DNA from: an uncultured Eubacteriales bacterium | GTDB lineage: Bacteria > Bacillota > Clostridia > Oscillospirales > CAG-382 | Direction: 5' to 3' | NCBI GenBank assembly: GCA_900554405.1 | Contig: USHI01000078.1 | Location: forward strand, 1-6,610 | DNA: 6,610 nt | Shown: positions 6,135-6,610 of the stretch, piece by piece | Layout of the letters: every line of letters begins with the position of its first letter | How positions within the stretch are numbered: position 1 is the stretch's first letter | Translations under genes and position numbers: made by a program | Notes under the pieces: generated by a model | Database searches by the model: none | What the model was told of the DNA's origin: nothing | Seen by the model: the letters and a program-made list of their open reading frames with translations, nothing else

Positions 6135-6610
6135 ATGATGTACGATTTTGTTATATGGGATTTCGACGGAACACTTTTCGATACCTACCCAATCATAACC
6201 CGCGTTTTTCTGCAAGCGCTTGAAAAGCGCGGGATACACGAAAGCTATGCCGCAATAAACGGTGCGGTGCGTGTATCCTTCGGCGAGCTTTTCCGTTATC
6301 TTTCCGCATATGACCTCGGCGAAGAATTCCGTCTCGAGGTCGAAGCCGAACGGCGCGCGGCGGAAAAGAAGCTTGCCCTGCCCTTCAAGGGGGCATACGG
6401 ACTGTGCGCGGACATTGTTTCCGCCGGCGGCAGGAACGTGCTTTTCACCCACCGCGATAAAACCGCTTTCGAAATGCTGCGCGATTTCGGGATGGACACC
6501 CTGTTTTGCGATGCCGTGCTTGACGGCGACGGGTTCCCCGCAAAGCCCGCGCCGGATGCGGTAAACGCGCTTATATCCCGCTGCAATGCGGACCGTTCGC
6601 ACGCGATTAT
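6135..6610 (+). CDS. HAD-superfamily phosphatase, phosphoglycolate-phosphatase-like (C-terminus cut by window edge)
   Basis: This is a cytoplasmic phosphohydrolase of the haloacid dehalogenase superfamily, subfamily IA type, using an aspartyl-phosphate intermediate and Mg2+. 158 codons are visible; relatives are about 190-230 residues, so a modest C-terminal piece with the last acidic motif is missing. Motif I is W-D-F-D-G-T-L-F-D-T (8-17; nucleophile D9, acid/base D11). A helical cap domain follows (about 18-85). Motif II is N-V-L-F-T-H-R-D (101-108, threonine T105) and the motif III lysine is K137 in F-P-A-K-P-A-P-D. The T-H-R form of motif II resembles small HAD proteins of firmicutes often labelled phosphoglycolate phosphatase, but the substrate cannot be assigned. 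It is transcribed away from the radical SAM gene from its own promoter candidate, with GGAGG close upstream. Confidence 0.92.
   Translation, partial: MMYDFVIWDFDGTLFDTYPIITRVFLQALEKRGIHESYAAINGAVRVSFGELFRYLSAYDLGEEFRLEVEAERRAAEKKLALPFKGAYGLCADIVSAGGRNVLFTHRDKTAFEMLRDFGMDTLFCDAVLDGDGFPAKPAPDAVNALISRCNADRSHAI

Noticed and set aside
5715..6602. Minus-strand open frame of 295 codons covering the HAD gene and part of the radical SAM gene
   Set aside because: It is codon-aligned antisense to the HAD gene, crosses the divergent promoter region, and has no domain or ribosome binding site support.
1..6610. A defence island, mobile element, CRISPR array or secondary-metabolite cluster
   Set aside because: All six genes fall into housekeeping or common transporter and enzyme families apart from one small lipoprotein. 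No integrase, transposase, direct repeats, tRNA or attachment-site-like sequence was seen.

Overview
The window is ordinary chromosomal DNA from a bacterium, most likely an uncultured gut-type Clostridia member (Bacillota). This placement is an inference from three things: the character of the proteins (a one-protein FtsK/SpoIIIE translocase, a UppP of the BacA family, a TIGR01212/YhcC-type radical SAM protein and a clostridial-style MATE exporter), strong AGGAG-type ribosome binding sites, and frequent GTG starts. The DNA is GC-rich by eye (mid-50s percent). Its codon habits are distinctive: isoleucine is mostly ATA, while TTA, CTA and TCA are almost never used.

Layout. Five genes lie on the minus strand and read leftward from about 6063: a radical SAM protein (6063-5131), uppP (5020 or 5050 to 4178), ftsK (4166-1605), a small lipoprotein (1612-1172) and a MATE-family exporter (1108 to beyond position 1, C-terminus cut off). 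One gene reads rightward: a HAD-family phosphatase starting at 6135 and cut off by the right edge. The 71-base gap between the radical SAM gene and the HAD gene holds divergent promoter candidates and a short inverted repeat. No gene-free stretch exceeds 100 bases. I see no RNA gene, insertion sequence, CRISPR array or long repeat.

How the genes fit together. An exact consensus housekeeping promoter (TTGACA, 17 bases, TATAAT) sits just downstream of the radical SAM stop codon and reads into uppP. From there uppP and ftsK are separated by 11 bases, with the uppP stop codon built into the ftsK ribosome binding site, and ftsK and the lipoprotein gene overlap by 8 bases. These three therefore look like one translationally coupled envelope and division operon: lipid-carrier recycling for peptidoglycan synthesis, septal chromosome translocation, and a surface-anchored protein of unknown role. 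The MATE gene follows after 63 bases containing a hairpin, so it may be only partly co-transcribed.

I found no convincing novel biological system. The items most worth a second look are the unknown lipoprotein coupled to ftsK, the non-ATG start of uppP under a perfect promoter, the overlapping divergent promoters around a small palindrome, and the codon pattern that leaves an 879-codon spurious open frame opposite ftsK.
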